Assembly: GCA_943787405.1 (NCBI GenBank)
Contig: CALSMH010000003.1
Coordinates: forward strand, 415,854-479,853
Length of the DNA stretch: 64,000 bases
Source: an uncultured Nitrosomonadaceae bacterium
GTDB taxonomy: Bacteria; Pseudomonadota; Gammaproteobacteria; Burkholderiales; Nitrosomonadaceae
Direction: 5' to 3'
Shown here one piece after another: positions 63,881 to 64,000 of this stretch (positions are counted from its first letter, which is position 1; each line of letters opens with the position of its first letter). Position numbers and translations under genes: made by a program. The notes below the pieces were generated by a model. That model ran no database searches, had not been told where the DNA came from, and was given only the letters and a program-made list of their open reading frames with translations.

Positions 63881-64000
63881 GCATTAGGATTATACCAACT
63901 TCCGCTACCAACCGAATATAAACCTTGCAGAGGCTCTCCATCTTGTTCCTGTATAGATAAAAAAGGAATTAAAGGGATCAAAGTTGACAATTATTATTCT

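Overview
The window comes from an ammonia-oxidising betaproteobacterium of the Nitrosomonas type. The first gene is the 3' part of amoC, the membrane subunit C of ammonia monooxygenase. It is followed by an ordinary betaproteobacterial housekeeping block. The genus is inferred from family knowledge; no database search was run.

Layout. (1) 0-11.3 kb, core genes: a terminated amoC with no amoA behind it; a tight minus-strand run pcnB-folK-deoxynucleoside kinase-panB-panC; recG and ridA; then murA-hisG-hisD on the plus strand. (2) 11.4-15.9 kb, cell-envelope accessory genes: a secreted Sel1-repeat protein carrying an internal 648-bp duplication, a TonB-dependent receptor behind a Fur-box-like palindrome, and a small secreted repeat protein. 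(3) 16.2-63.9 kb, one very large surface-polysaccharide locus, almost all on the minus strand. Read in transcription order from the right it starts with an undecaprenyl-phosphate sugar transferase and a WbpM-type dehydratase. A plus-strand O-antigen ligase/polymerase and a tRNA-Arg(ACG) with its own terminator come next. Then follow manC-gmd, a flippase-type ABC transporter, pseB, an SxtJ-DUF5989-carbamoyltransferase-SGNH module, a methyltransferase, pseudaminic-acid-type genes (PseH-like GNAT, pseI) and a lone plus-strand 2OG-Fe oxygenase. The next part is a long operon-like run (44.5 to 30.4 kb) with a second NeuB, a KdsC-like phosphatase, SDR, aldehyde dehydrogenase, O-methyltransferase, CMP-sugar synthetase, full transketolase, PseC-type aminotransferase, aldo/keto reductase, SpsF-like nucleotidyltransferase and class III aminotransferase. 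Glycosyltransferases, galE and rmlA close the locus.

How it works together. WecA/WbpL-like and WbpM-like proteins should start the lipid-linked glycan. The glycosyltransferases extend it. The ABC transporter and ligase-like protein would flip and attach it. Two separate alpha-keto-acid sugar routes feed it: a pseudaminic-type route (PseB, PseC, PseH-like, PseI; no PseG recognised) and a phosphatase-dependent NeuB route coupled to transketolase, SDR and ALDH. The second route does not match a complete pathway that I know and is the best candidate for an undescribed system.

The locus is a recombination mosaic. I read several scars directly in the gaps between genes: a frameshifted neuB/pseI remnant (30.0-30.2 kb), an IS21 istB remnant (26.6-26.7 kb), a near-identical ~165-bp duplication flanking a two-gene cassette (22.8 and 25.0 kb), an open frame broken by one stop codon (39.6-39.9 kb) and a frameshifted H-NS-like small gene (47.9-48.1 kb). 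No CRISPR array, rRNA or complete insertion sequence was seen.
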